A DNA stretch of 64,000 nt from M55B177 sp034722275 (lineage in GTDB: Bacteria > Chloroflexota > Dehalococcoidia > GIF9 > AB-539-J10). The position numbers and the translations under genes are program-made. The notes beneath the pieces were generated by a model. It searched no databases, was not told the DNA's origin, and saw nothing but the letters and a program-made list of their open reading frames with translations. Positions 52,454 through 60,771 of this stretch are shown piece by piece; within the stretch, counting starts at the first letter, position 1, and the number at the start of each line of letters is the position of its first letter. The stretch is from positions 1 to 64,000 of the forward strand of contig JAYENW010000022.1 in the NCBI GenBank assembly GCA_034722275.1, given 5' to 3'.

Positions 52454-53902
52454 TCACAGTCTCTGCAGGGCTTCTCTGAGACGCTTCAGGCTTTTTCCCT
52501 TCCCTAAAATGGCCATAGTTTGAAACAAGGGTGGTGCTGCCGTGCGCCCAGTGATTGCTATCCTCAGCAAACCGAAGAATTTCCTCGTGCTTAAATTTAG
52601 CTCCGTGCTTAGCGGCCGCAAGATGCTTTCTAAAGACTCTGCATCCCAAATTTCTGTTGGTTGCAGTTTTTGCAGAGTTTCTTGGAGAATTTGAGTGGCT
52701 GTTTGGGTATCCATGTCCTTGCCTAGAAGCATCTCTGTGCTATATGAGAGTTTATCCCGGAAGAAGAAGTCCGCAAGTTGGGGGACTTCAGCCAAAGTTT
52801 TAGCACGCTCCTGAATTAAAGGCATAACCTGGTTGACATAACTAGCATTCAAAGGACGTTTTACTGAAGGCGGCAAGTCCCTCTCCAGAAACGGCGTAGC
52901 CTGACGGATGTATTCCTGGGGGTCTAATTTGCGTAAGTAAACGCCGTTCATCCAGTCTAATTTCTCTTTATTGAAAATGGCTCCTGTCTTACCTATTCTT
53001 TCCAGGGAGAAGTGCTGTATCAATTCATCTTGACTTAATAACTCAGTTCGGTCATCAAGCGACCAGCCCAGCAATGTCAGGAAATTTATCATGGCCTGAG
53101 GCAGGTAACCTTGTTCCTGGTACGCATTTATGGAGGTAGCGCCATGTCTCTTGGAAAGTTTTGCTTTGTCGGGTCCTAAAATCATGGGTAAATGGGCGAA
53201 TTGTGGAGGCTGCCAGTTCAGGGCTTGATAAAGCAGTATATGGCGGGGAGTGCTGGAGAGCCATTCGTCAGCCCGGAGAACATGGGAAATTGCCATCAGA
53301 TGGTCATCTACTATGTTGGCAAGGTGATATGTAGGGTAACCATCAGACTTGAGCAGGACGAAATCATCCAGAGTATTATTCTGGAAAGTTATCGAGCCGC
53401 GAATTGAATCAAGGAATGTAGTTTTTCCAGAAAGTGGTGTCTTGAAGCGGACCACAGGCTTGCTGCCTATTGCTTCCAGCTTACTTCTCTCTTGTTGAGT
53501 TAAATTACGGCAGCGCCTGTCATACTTGGGTGGCTGTTTTCGTTTCATTTGTTCCCGGCGCATTGCTTGTAATCGTTCAGAAGAGCAATAGCAGAGATAG
53601 GCATGGTCTTCTTCAATTAATCTATTGGCGGTGTCTCGATAAAATGGTAATCGCTGCGATTGGAAATAAGGGCCTTCATCCCAGTCTAATCTCAACCAGC
53701 GTAAGCTCTGTAGTATTATCTCTACTGCTCCCTCTACTTTGCGAGCGATATCGGTATCCTCGATGCGTAAGATAAATTTGCCGTTATTATGACGGGCAAA
53801 AAGCCAGTTGAATAGAGCAGTTCTGATGTTTCCTAGATGTGGGTATCCCGTAGGACTGGGCGCAAAGCGAACTCGAACTGAAGTCTTTAACGCTGCTGGC
53901 AT
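52454..53902 (-). CDS. gltX: Glutamyl-tRNA synthetase
   Basis: 482 aa. Class I synthetase with HIGH-like PTGYPHLGNIRTALFNW and KMSKS-like AKLSKRHGATS. No zinc Cys cluster of the E. coli type is evident beyond CYCSSERL. All-helical C-terminal anticodon domain. Whether it also charges tRNA-Gln is unknown. Converges on ubiA with a 3-nt gap. Confidence 0.96.
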   Translation of the reverse strand: MPAALKTSVRVRFAPSPTGYPHLGNIRTALFNWLFARHNNGKFILRIEDTDIARKVEGAVEIILQSLRWLRLDWDEGPYFQSQRLPFYRDTANRLIEEDHAYLCYCSSERLQAMRREQMKRKQPPKYDRRCRNLTQQERSKLEAIGSKPVVRFKTPLSGKTTFLDSIRGSITFQNNTLDDFVLLKSDGYPTYHLANIVDDHLMAISHVLRADEWLSSTPRHILLYQALNWQPPQFAHLPMILGPDKAKLSKRHGATSINAYQEQGYLPQAMINFLTLLGWSLDDRTELLSQDELIQHFSLERIGKTGAIFNKEKLDWMNGVYLRKLDPQEYIRQATPFLERDLPPSVKRPLNASYVNQVMPLIQERAKTLAEVPQLADFFFRDKLSYSTEMLLGKDMDTQTATQILQETLQKLQPTEIWDAESLESILRPLSTELNLSTRKFFGLLRIAITGRTAAPPLFQTMAILGKGKSLKRLREALQRL

Positions 53903-53919
53903 TGCCTATGTTTATTGTT

Positions 53920-54177
53920 TTACCTGGAGAGAACTCGTTGTAAGTCCTTCAGTTGTTTTAATCGTTTCTTAAGTCTCTGGGCAAGTTGCTCAGCCTGATT
54001 CAGGGCGTTTTCGGCATTTTCTATCTCTGTCGTTATCTTGAAGAGAGTTTCATTCTGTCGTTCGCCTAATTCAATTTCAAAATTGGATAACTTCTCCCTG
54101 CCTTCTTTAAATGGAGAAGGCAGGGGTTCATTTTCGTCTATTGTTTGTTCCTTAGTGAATTTGGGGAAAGGCTTCAA
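53920..54177 (-). CDS. Small coiled-coil protein (85 aa)
   Basis: 85 aa. The N-terminal half is polar and disordered (FTKEQTIDENEPLPSPFKEG); residues about 45-85 form a Glu/Lys/Leu heptad helix (TTEIENAENALNQAEQLAQR) ending in LKQLKDLQRVLSR. No family recognised. It sits 17 nt upstream of gltX on the same strand and may be co-transcribed. Confidence 0.45.
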   Translation of the reverse strand: MKPFPKFTKEQTIDENEPLPSPFKEGREKLSNFEIELGERQNETLFKITTEIENAENALNQAEQLAQRLKKRLKQLKDLQRVLSR

Positions 54178-54336
54178 TTTATTGACCTCCTTGGAAACAA
54201 AAATTACCCCTACCTCACATCACCCAATTTCACTGGCAAAAGGGCCTCATGGGCGCAATGTAACATATCCTGAATGTTCTTGCAAGATAATGTATGCAGG
54301 CGAAGTAACAGGTAACTGCCGAAGCTCTTTGCTTAG

Positions 54337-54480
54337 CTAGGCTTTCCCTATCCGGAATACCTTTGTGCCACAAACAGGGCAGACACCCTGTACTGCTGGC
54401 CTACCATTCTTAAGTGTGATTTGCTTGGAATTCTTTATTTCTACCTTCTTTCGGCACTTCATACAATAAGCTGTTGCCAT
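54337..54480 (-). CDS. DUF5679-like zinc-ribbon protein (47 aa)
   Basis: 47 aa from ATG 54480 with AAGGAGG 6 nt upstream. Two Cys pairs, YCMKCRKK and CPVCGTKVFRIGKA, frame a short beta region (VEIKNSKQITLKNGRPAVQG), a zinc ribbon typical of DUF5679. The function is not known; small ribbons like this often bind nucleic acid or ribosomes. Strong ribosome site and Cys spacing make it convincing. Confidence 0.75.
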   Translation of the reverse strand: MATAYCMKCRKKVEIKNSKQITLKNGRPAVQGVCPVCGTKVFRIGKA

Positions 54481-54583
54481 GATATCCTCCTTCCTGATTC
54501 TAAATATTCTATATTGTTACTGCATAAGCAAAGATATGTCAATAGTACTTTAGTCTGAGGTAAAACATTTTTACCTTAGAACT

Positions 54584-55282
54584 TCATATATTACCAAAAC
54601 GGCGCTGACGGTATTTATATTCTCTGAAAGCCTCTTCAATCTCTTTTTGTCCAAAATCGGGCCACAGCACCGGAGTAAAATAAAGCTCACTATAGGCAGC
54701 TTGCCACAAAAGAAAGTTGCTCAAGCGGAGTTCACCGCCAGTGCGGATAACTAAATCTGGGTCAGGGATATCATGAGTATACAAATGCTGGCTAAACAAA
54801 GCCTGATCTACTTTGTCAGCGCTGGTATTGCTGTTGATAATGTCTCTGGCTGCCTGTATAATTTCATCGCGTCCACCATAATCGATGGCAAGACATAGTG
54901 TAAGCCCGGTATTATGCCTGGTGAGTTCGACTGCTGCTTTAATTTTTCCCCCTAGCTTCCGAGATAGCTTATCTGCATCGCCCAAGTGTAGCAGCCTGAT
55001 ATTTTCCTGGTGAAAGGCATGAGCTTCTCTGTTAATTCTTGTTGCTAGAAGGTTGAATAAAGCGGTAACTTCTGCTCTGGGACGATTCCAGTTCTCGGTG
55101 GAGAAGGCATAAAGGGTCAGATATCTTACTCCATAGTTGGCGAAAATCCTCACCACTGGGTGAATATTGTCACCCCCAGCCTCGTGTCCTTCAAGCCGGG
55201 ACAGTCCACGTTTTTTTGCCCATCTACCGTTGCCATCCATAATGATGGCTACATGCCTGGGAGGGTAATTTGCTTCAGTCAC
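54584..55282 (-). CDS. uppS: Undecaprenyl diphosphate synthase (isoprenyl transferase)
   Basis: 232 aa. cis-Prenyltransferase making the lipid carrier for wall and glycan synthesis. Catalytic Asp and P-loop-like IIMDGNGRWAKKRGLSRLEGH, YAFSTENWNRP, and the C-terminal RTGGELRLSNFLLWQAAYSE with LYFTPVLWPDF. GTG start overlaps the upstream flavoprotein remnant by GTGA. dxs, the entry step for its substrate, is divergent nearby. Confidence 0.95.
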   Translation of the reverse strand: MTEANYPPRHVAIIMDGNGRWAKKRGLSRLEGHEAGGDNIHPVVRIFANYGVRYLTLYAFSTENWNRPRAEVTALFNLLATRINREAHAFHQENIRLLHLGDADKLSRKLGGKIKAAVELTRHNTGLTLCLAIDYGGRDEIIQAARDIINSNTSADKVDQALFSQHLYTHDIPDPDLVIRTGGELRLSNFLLWQAAYSELYFTPVLWPDFGQKEIEEAFREYKYRQRRFGNI

Positions 55283-55569
55283 AAATTGGCCTCCCAGGGA
55301 AGAATATGCCGAGCCTTTCGCCAGGGATGGGCTAAACGGTATTTCAATGCAGCCATAAGTAACTTACTGTGCCAGTCGAAGGAATCAAAGCATCCAGTGC
55401 TGATTATTCCGGTGCAGCAAACATCAAACCACAGCGCACCTTTTTGCTCCAGAACGGCCACGCGGTAACCTGGCGAAGCCAGTTGGCAGGAAGTATAGCT
55501 TCCTACTGGTCCTGCTCCCGGTAGTATAAAGTCATAAAATTGATTTGACAACCCCATGTGCTCGTTCAA
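55279..55569 (-). pseudogene. Geranylgeranyl-reductase-like flavoprotein remnant
   Basis: A 96-residue frame has an FAD-binding start (YDFILPGAGPVGSYTSCQLA and VAVLEQKG) and the VCCTGIIS motif seen in geranylgeranyl reductase family proteins. It then jumps at about residue 68 to a C-terminal-like helix (AALKYRLAHPWRKARHIL). Full enzymes are about 350-400 aa, so roughly 300 internal residues are missing. The frame stays open and ends in GTGA overlap with uppS. I read it as an in-frame internal deletion relic; it may persist to couple translation of uppS. Confidence 0.6.
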
Positions 55570-55766
55570 ATCCTCTCTTATATAATGCTATCATATTGCA
55601 GCGGGAGAAAAGCAACTTTTAAAGAGGGAAAATCCAACTGAAACAAATCTACGAAGCTGAAAGCTGCCTGGATTTTGATATTTCGGAAGTGGTGGAGGGA
55701 CTGCTTACAATACTGGTGTCGCTATGTTGATTTGATGTATAGTTAAGTTTCAAAAGGGAAGTTCCA

Positions 55767-57668
55767 ATGTCTGTGATATTAGATAAGATTGATAGTCCTG
55801 CTGATCTTAAAACATTGAGCTACGGCGAACTAAATCAGCTCTGTGCTGAGCTCAGAGAAAAGATGGTGAACACAGTAAGCGTTACCGGTGGTCATCTGGC
55901 TTCCAGCCTGGGAGCAGTTGAGCTTAGCGTCGCCTTACATCGAGTATTTGACAGCCCCAAAGATAAGATAATCTGGGATGTAGGGCATCAGAGCTATGCC
56001 CATAAACTGCTTACAGGACGAAAAGAGCAGTTTTCTTCTCTGCGACAGTATGGTGGGCTATCTGGTTTTCCCGACCCCGGTGAGAGCCCGCACGATTCTT
56101 TCGTTGCCGGTCACGGAGGCAATTCTATGTCCGCTGCCCTGGGTATGGCTCTGGCTCGTGATATCGCTCATGATGATTATCACGTGGTGGCTGTCATTGG
56201 CGATGGCTGCCTAACTTGTGGCATGGTTTACGAAGCATTGAATCATGCCGGCCACCATGGCACAAAGTTGGTTGTCTTACTCAATGATAATGGTATGTCC
56301 ATTTCACCCACTGTGGGAGCATTGTCGCGGCATCTGAATATGCTGCGGACCAGCCGCCGCTACAAGCAGGCTAAGGAAAGGACGAATCAGTTACTTTCTC
56401 TCATGCCTGGAGGGAGAAAGCTAAATTGTATGTTAAACCGCTTCAAAGAAGGAGCCAAAGCGGTTGTTATGCCTACCATGATATGGGAGCAACTCGGGTT
56501 TACTTACTTGGGACCGATAAATGGTCACAGCGTTGCCGAGGTTGAAGCCGCTCTTATCAAAGCTAAGAATTACCACAAGCCGGTGGTTATCCACGCGCTA
56601 ACGACCAAGGGCAAAGGTTATCAGCCGGCAGAGGAAGACCCTGTCAGCTTTCATGGTGTATCTCCCCAGGGCGAGATATTGAGAACGGTACCTACTTATA
56701 GCGAGATATTCGCCCAAACAGTCGGCAGGATACTCAGAGATAACTCCAGAGTAGTCGTGGTGGCTGCTGCTATGGTTGAGGGCAATGGCTTGTCTTCCTT
56801 AGCTCGAGAATTTCCCCAGCGTATCCATGATGTGGGGATTTCTGAGCAGCATGCAGTTACTTTGGCTGCTGGCCTGGCTTCCCGGGGTCTCATCCCCATT
56901 GTAGCTATATATTCTACATTCCTGCAGCGTGCTTTTGATCAGATGTTGCACGATGTCTGTCTCCCCGACCTGCCGGTCATTTTTGCCCTGGACCGCAGTG
57001 GTATCGTAGGAGAAGACGGCAAAACACACCAGGGGATATTCGACCTATCTTATCTCAGTTTGATGCCCAATATGATTGTTTCCGCTCCCGGGGATGAGGA
57101 TGAGCTTCAACATTTACTCTATACTGCTCTGGAAGCCGGGCATCCTATGGCGATTCGCTATCCTCGGGGTTGCGGAACGGCAATCCCCTTGAAAAAGGAG
57201 TTCCATAGTATCCCTGTAGGCAAAGGTGAGTTGATAAAGGAAGGCAGGGATATAGCCATAATAGCCATTGGCTCAACCGTTATGCCTTCTCTGGAAGCAG
57301 CAGAGTATTTGACTGCTTGTGGAATTGATGCCTTGGTGGTTAATGCCCGCTTTGTCAGACCTCTGGATGAAGAGCTTATTCTGGAGGCTGCCAGCTATGC
57401 CGGGAAAATAGTCACGGTGGAGGATAATGTTCTCAAGGGTGGTTTTGGTGCCTCGGTGCTGGAATTGCTGGAGAAGGCTAAAATCTCAGATATTAAAGTA
57501 AAGCGATTGGGCATTCCTGATGAATTTGTCACTCATGGAAAACAGGATTTCCTGCGCTCGCTTTATCATCTCGATGCGCAGGGTATCGCCGCAGAATGCG
57601 CTGGTTTTCTAGCTGATGTTGAGCCAGAGATACAGAGAAAATTCAGCGCCGTTGTCTTCAAGCACTAA
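55767..57668 (+). CDS. dxs: 1-deoxy-D-xylulose-5-phosphate synthase
   Basis: 633 aa. First step of the MEP isoprenoid pathway, TPP-dependent. DVGHQSYAHKLLTGR, the TPP motif GDGCLTCGMVYEALNHAG, NDNGMSISPTVGALSRHL, the transketolase central DVGISEQHAVTLAAGLA and RYPRGCG are in order. ATG 55767 behind AAGGGAAG. The upstream gap 55570-55766 shows no supported gene. uppS lies divergently, so isoprenoid genes cluster here. Confidence 0.96.
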   Translation: MSVILDKIDSPADLKTLSYGELNQLCAELREKMVNTVSVTGGHLASSLGAVELSVALHRVFDSPKDKIIWDVGHQSYAHKLLTGRKEQFSSLRQYGGLSGFPDPGESPHDSFVAGHGGNSMSAALGMALARDIAHDDYHVVAVIGDGCLTCGMVYEALNHAGHHGTKLVVLLNDNGMSISPTVGALSRHLNMLRTSRRYKQAKERTNQLLSLMPGGRKLNCMLNRFKEGAKAVVMPTMIWEQLGFTYLGPINGHSVAEVEAALIKAKNYHKPVVIHALTTKGKGYQPAEEDPVSFHGVSPQGEILRTVPTYSEIFAQTVGRILRDNSRVVVVAAAMVEGNGLSSLAREFPQRIHDVGISEQHAVTLAAGLASRGLIPIVAIYSTFLQRAFDQMLHDVCLPDLPVIFALDRSGIVGEDGKTHQGIFDLSYLSLMPNMIVSAPGDEDELQHLLYTALEAGHPMAIRYPRGCGTAIPLKKEFHSIPVGKGELIKEGRDIAIIAIGSTVMPSLEAAEYLTACGIDALVVNARFVRPLDEELILEAASYAGKIVTVEDNVLKGGFGASVLELLEKAKISDIKVKRLGIPDEFVTHGKQDFLRSLYHLDAQGIAAECAGFLADVEPEIQRKFSAVVFKH

Positions 57669-57747
57669 TTCGCTGTTTTCCTAATGCCTCCCCTCACTAT
57701 GGAAGTGCCCTAGCCAGTATACTCTGCTCTTTGAACAGGGAAATCTG

Positions 57748-57924
57748 ATGCTGATTGACACGCTAAGTCTTTCTTCAAGGATAAGTTCTCTCCTGTGGTA
57801 CCAGGCAATGCCTGTTATATTGCGAGAAGAAGAGCCGCAGCGGAAGTCCCGAGATGATGCGAACTATCTTGGAAGGGGGCATATAGAGGTGATTTTTTCT
57901 GAAAATTCCCGAATATTGGTCTAA
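57748..57924 (+). CDS. Possible 58-aa hypothetical protein
   Basis: An open frame of 58 codons from ATG 57748, with AGGGAA about 6 nt upstream, in the 319-nt gap between dxs and the mutase gene. Polar, with RREEE-type charge and no recognised motif. It may be a chance frame or a relic; the rest of the gap holds the mutase promoter. Confidence 0.2.
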   Translation: MLIDTLSLSSRISSLLWYQAMPVILREEEPQRKSRDDANYLGRGHIEVIFSENSRILV

Positions 57925-57929
57925 AATTG

Positions 57930-57958
57930 TTGTCAATTAGGTACTTCAGTGTTATCTT
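57930..57958 (+). promoter_or_regulatory. Promoter of the amino-sugar cluster
   Basis: TTGTCA (57930-57935), 17 nt, TATCTT (57953-57958), 29 nt before the mutase ATG (57988). An inverted repeat covers its spacer and -10. Confidence 0.5.
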
Positions 57959-57969
57959 TCTAAGTACCT
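57939..57969. promoter_or_regulatory. Perfect inverted repeat over promoter -10 (possible operator)
   Basis: AGGTACTT (57939-57946) and AAGTACCT (57962-57969), 8-bp perfect arms with 15 nt between them, bracketing the -10 box. Arms are 23 bp centre to centre, about two helical turns, as expected for a dimeric repressor. No regulator gene is adjacent. Confidence 0.5.
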
Positions 57970-57987
57970 TATTCATATAAGATTCTA

Positions 57988-59370
57988 ATGAATGCTAGTA
58001 TCAGTAAAGGGCGGCGCTTATTTGGCACCAGTGGCATCAGGGGTGTGGTTCATCAGGATATCACTCCGAGTTTCTGTCGTGAAGTTGCCCGAGCACTGGG
58101 CACTACCGTGCCAATGCAGTCTAAAATTTGTATTGCCACTGATACCAGGCAGAGCCGTGAGTTAATCAAGGAAGCGGTCATATCTGGTTTGTGCTCTACA
58201 GGCATTGATGTGACTGACCTGGGAATTTTGCCTACTCCAGCGCTATCTCTGCTGACCAGGGAAATGGATTTCGATACCGGAGTCATGATTACGGCTTCAC
58301 ATAATCCACCAGAATATAATGGCATCAAGCTCTTTAACAAAGATGCTGTGGGGTACAGCCAGACTCAGGAAATGGAGGTAGAAAGGCTTTATTTTGGCGG
58401 AAAGTTCCGGTCCGGGAATGGGATTTCAGAGCAAGTATGTGATGGGAAAGAACGATATCTTTCCTTTATTAAAGCTCAGCTTTCTTCCTGGAAGACCGAC
58501 TATGAGTTAAAGTTAGTTGTTGACCCTGGCAACGGCGCTGCTTCTGGTTTTGCCAGTTATATCTTCAGCCAGATGGGCCTCAATGTACTCCCTATAAATG
58601 ACCAGCCTGATGGTCTTTTCTCAGGAAGAAATCCCGAACCCAAAGAGGATACGCTTCAGGGAACTGTTGAGTTCTTAAGGCAGCAGCAAGCTGATTTAGC
58701 TGTCTGTTTTGACGGCGATGCCGACCGGGTTGTCTTCTGTGACAGAGAGGGTTTTCTGGGATTTAACGAGATGATTGCCTTTGTATCACGATTAATGCTC
58801 AAGAAAACAGAAAAGAAAACAGTGGCTACCACAGTAGAAACGGGTAGACTTGTTGACTTAGCACTGAATGACTTGGGGGGGAAAGTGGTGCGGGGTAAAG
58901 TAGGTGATGTCAACGTAGCTTATTTAGCCCGGGAGTGTGATGCGGCTCTGGGTGTGGAAGGTGTCGGTGTTTATATCTTTCCTGAGCTGGGTTACTATCC
59001 CGATAGCATCTTTGCTGTGCTCAGCCTGTTAAATGGGTTGGATGATGCCAGGGAAATCCGGGAATTCTTCATGGGAATCCCCAGGCTCTTCTTTCAAAAG
59101 AGTAAAGTTGTTTGTCCTGCTGAGCTCAAAGAGCCAGTAATGGCTCAGGTGAAAGACCACTCGCTAGTGCTTAAAGTAGACAAGCAGCCCGAGATAAACG
59201 CTATTGATGGAGTAAGGCTGGAGTTTCCTGATTCATGGGTGCTCATCAGACCCAGCGGCACTGAGCCTGCCATCCGGGTCATGGCTGAGTCAGTATCAAT
59301 GGTACAGGTGAGTGAACTCATAAGGAAGGGGAGTGAGTTCGTGCAAAGTCTTGTGGAGGTCATTCGATGA
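57988..59370 (+). CDS. glmM: Phosphoglucosamine/phosphomannomutase
   Basis: 460 aa. Alpha-D-phosphohexomutase: GTSGIRGVVHQDITP start, phosphoserine loop TASHNPPEYNGIKLFN, metal loop CFDGDADRVVF, sugar loop GVEGVGVYIFPE and the phosphate-binding RPSGTEPAIRVMAE. With glmU-like and glmS genes downstream, conversion of GlcN-6-P to GlcN-1-P is likely, though mannomutase activity is possible. Stop overlaps the next gene by ATGA. Confidence 0.9.
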   Translation: MNASISKGRRLFGTSGIRGVVHQDITPSFCREVARALGTTVPMQSKICIATDTRQSRELIKEAVISGLCSTGIDVTDLGILPTPALSLLTREMDFDTGVMITASHNPPEYNGIKLFNKDAVGYSQTQEMEVERLYFGGKFRSGNGISEQVCDGKERYLSFIKAQLSSWKTDYELKLVVDPGNGAASGFASYIFSQMGLNVLPINDQPDGLFSGRNPEPKEDTLQGTVEFLRQQQADLAVCFDGDADRVVFCDREGFLGFNEMIAFVSRLMLKKTEKKTVATTVETGRLVDLALNDLGGKVVRGKVGDVNVAYLARECDAALGVEGVGVYIFPELGYYPDSIFAVLSLLNGLDDAREIREFFMGIPRLFFQKSKVVCPAELKEPVMAQVKDHSLVLKVDKQPEINAIDGVRLEFPDSWVLIRPSGTEPAIRVMAESVSMVQVSELIRKGSEFVQSLVEVIR

Positions 59371-60710
59371 AACCAAACCGCTTTCAGTCTAAAGCTGTTT
59401 TCCTCTGTGGGGGCATTAGCAAAAGGATGTTTCCCATCACCGAGGATAAGATCCTTCTGGATTTTCTGGGCAAGCCTTTGCTCCAGTACCAGATAGAAAT
59501 GGCACAGGAAGCAGGATTAAAGCACTTTGTGTTCATCGTAAATCCCCAAAATATGGAAAAGATAAGGCAGATAGCTGATAATATTTCTGATATCGATGTT
59601 GAACTTACTCTTCAGGAAAAGCCGCTGGGTATTGCTGATGCCTTGAAAAGCGCCGCACCTCTTCTCCAGGGGTCAGTTCTGGTAATAAATCCCAATGATG
59701 TCTTCGCAAGTTCTGCATATAGCAAGATCAGATCTGAAAGCTGTCAGCTCTCGAGTGTCAGCTCTTGTATGCTGGGCTATCAGGTTGACAGGTACTTTCC
59801 CGGTGGCTACCTTGAAGTGAATTCCCAGAACGAGCTGCTTCACATTGTAGAGAAGCCTGAGCCAGGTGAAGAGCCAAGCGACCTGGTCAATATCTTGATT
59901 CACCTCCATAATGAGCCTGTAAAGCTTCTGGAGTATATTGAAACTGTCCAGAGCGATAAAGATGATGTTTATGAATGTGCCTTGGAGGGTATGGTACAGG
60001 AAGGGCACAAAATCAAGGTTATTCCTTACGATGATTTCTGGATGTCCATCAAATATCCCTGGCATATCTTCAAGGCGATGGAATATTTCCTGGATAAGGG
60101 TGAACCTTACATTTCCCCCACAGCTCGTATCTCTGATAAAGCAAGCATTGATGGAAAGGTTATCTTGAGTGACAAGGTTAAGGTGCTGGAAAATGCTGTG
60201 ATCCGAGGCCCGGTATACATTGGCCCCAATTCTGTCATTGGCAACAACTCCCTGGTGCGGGACTATAGCCACATCGGTGCTAACTCTGTTGTGGGTTACT
60301 CTACTGAAATAAAACACTCCTATATTGGAGATAACTGCTGGTTCCACTCCAATTACGTAGGTGATTCTATCATCGGTGATGATTGTTCTTTCGGCAGTGG
60401 CACTATAACAGCTAATTTCCGCCTTGATGAAGAGAATATCTGCATAATAATTGATGGCAGTCGTGTGGACACCGGGTATGACAAGCTGGGTGCCATAATT
60501 GGCAAAGGTTGCCGCGTTGGGGTAAATGCCTGCCTCATGCCTGGAATTCGAATTGGCCACAACTCTTTTGTGGGACCACATGTATGTCTCAATGAGGACT
60601 TGGCGACAAATAAAGCGGTTATGATTGAGCCCCGATACCAGGTTGTGGATAATGGAACACAATTAACTCAGGATAAAAGACAGGAACTATTGAAGAGGTT
60701 AGAGAAGTAA
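59367..60710 (+). CDS. GlmU-like sugar-1-phosphate nucleotidylyltransferase/acetyltransferase
   Basis: 447 aa. N-terminal nucleotidyltransferase domain (1 to about 240). Its signature is AVFLCGGISKRMFPITEDKILL instead of the usual AAGxGTRM...KP, so the nucleotide loop differs. ITLQEKPLGIADALKSA and NPNDVF fit sugar-nucleotide binding. The C-terminal left-handed beta-helix (about 255-420) has hexapeptide repeats (VIRGPVYIGPNSVIGNNSLV). Resembles archaeal-type bifunctional enzymes making UDP-GlcNAc. Coupled to glmM. Confidence 0.82.
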   Translation: MKPNRFQSKAVFLCGGISKRMFPITEDKILLDFLGKPLLQYQIEMAQEAGLKHFVFIVNPQNMEKIRQIADNISDIDVELTLQEKPLGIADALKSAAPLLQGSVLVINPNDVFASSAYSKIRSESCQLSSVSSCMLGYQVDRYFPGGYLEVNSQNELLHIVEKPEPGEEPSDLVNILIHLHNEPVKLLEYIETVQSDKDDVYECALEGMVQEGHKIKVIPYDDFWMSIKYPWHIFKAMEYFLDKGEPYISPTARISDKASIDGKVILSDKVKVLENAVIRGPVYIGPNSVIGNNSLVRDYSHIGANSVVGYSTEIKHSYIGDNCWFHSNYVGDSIIGDDCSFGSGTITANFRLDEENICIIIDGSRVDTGYDKLGAIIGKGCRVGVNACLMPGIRIGHNSFVGPHVCLNEDLATNKAVMIEPRYQVVDNGTQLTQDKRQELLKRLEK

Positions 60711-60771
60711 AGTGAAAGTGAAATCTTGTTGATGAAGAAGGATTTTATGGGTTATTATGTGGAGAGCGAAA

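Noticed and set aside
55645..55730. Short open frame with a Glu/Leu-rich peptide upstream of dxs
   Set aside because: No ATG, GTG or TTG start with a ribosome site and no recognisable family.
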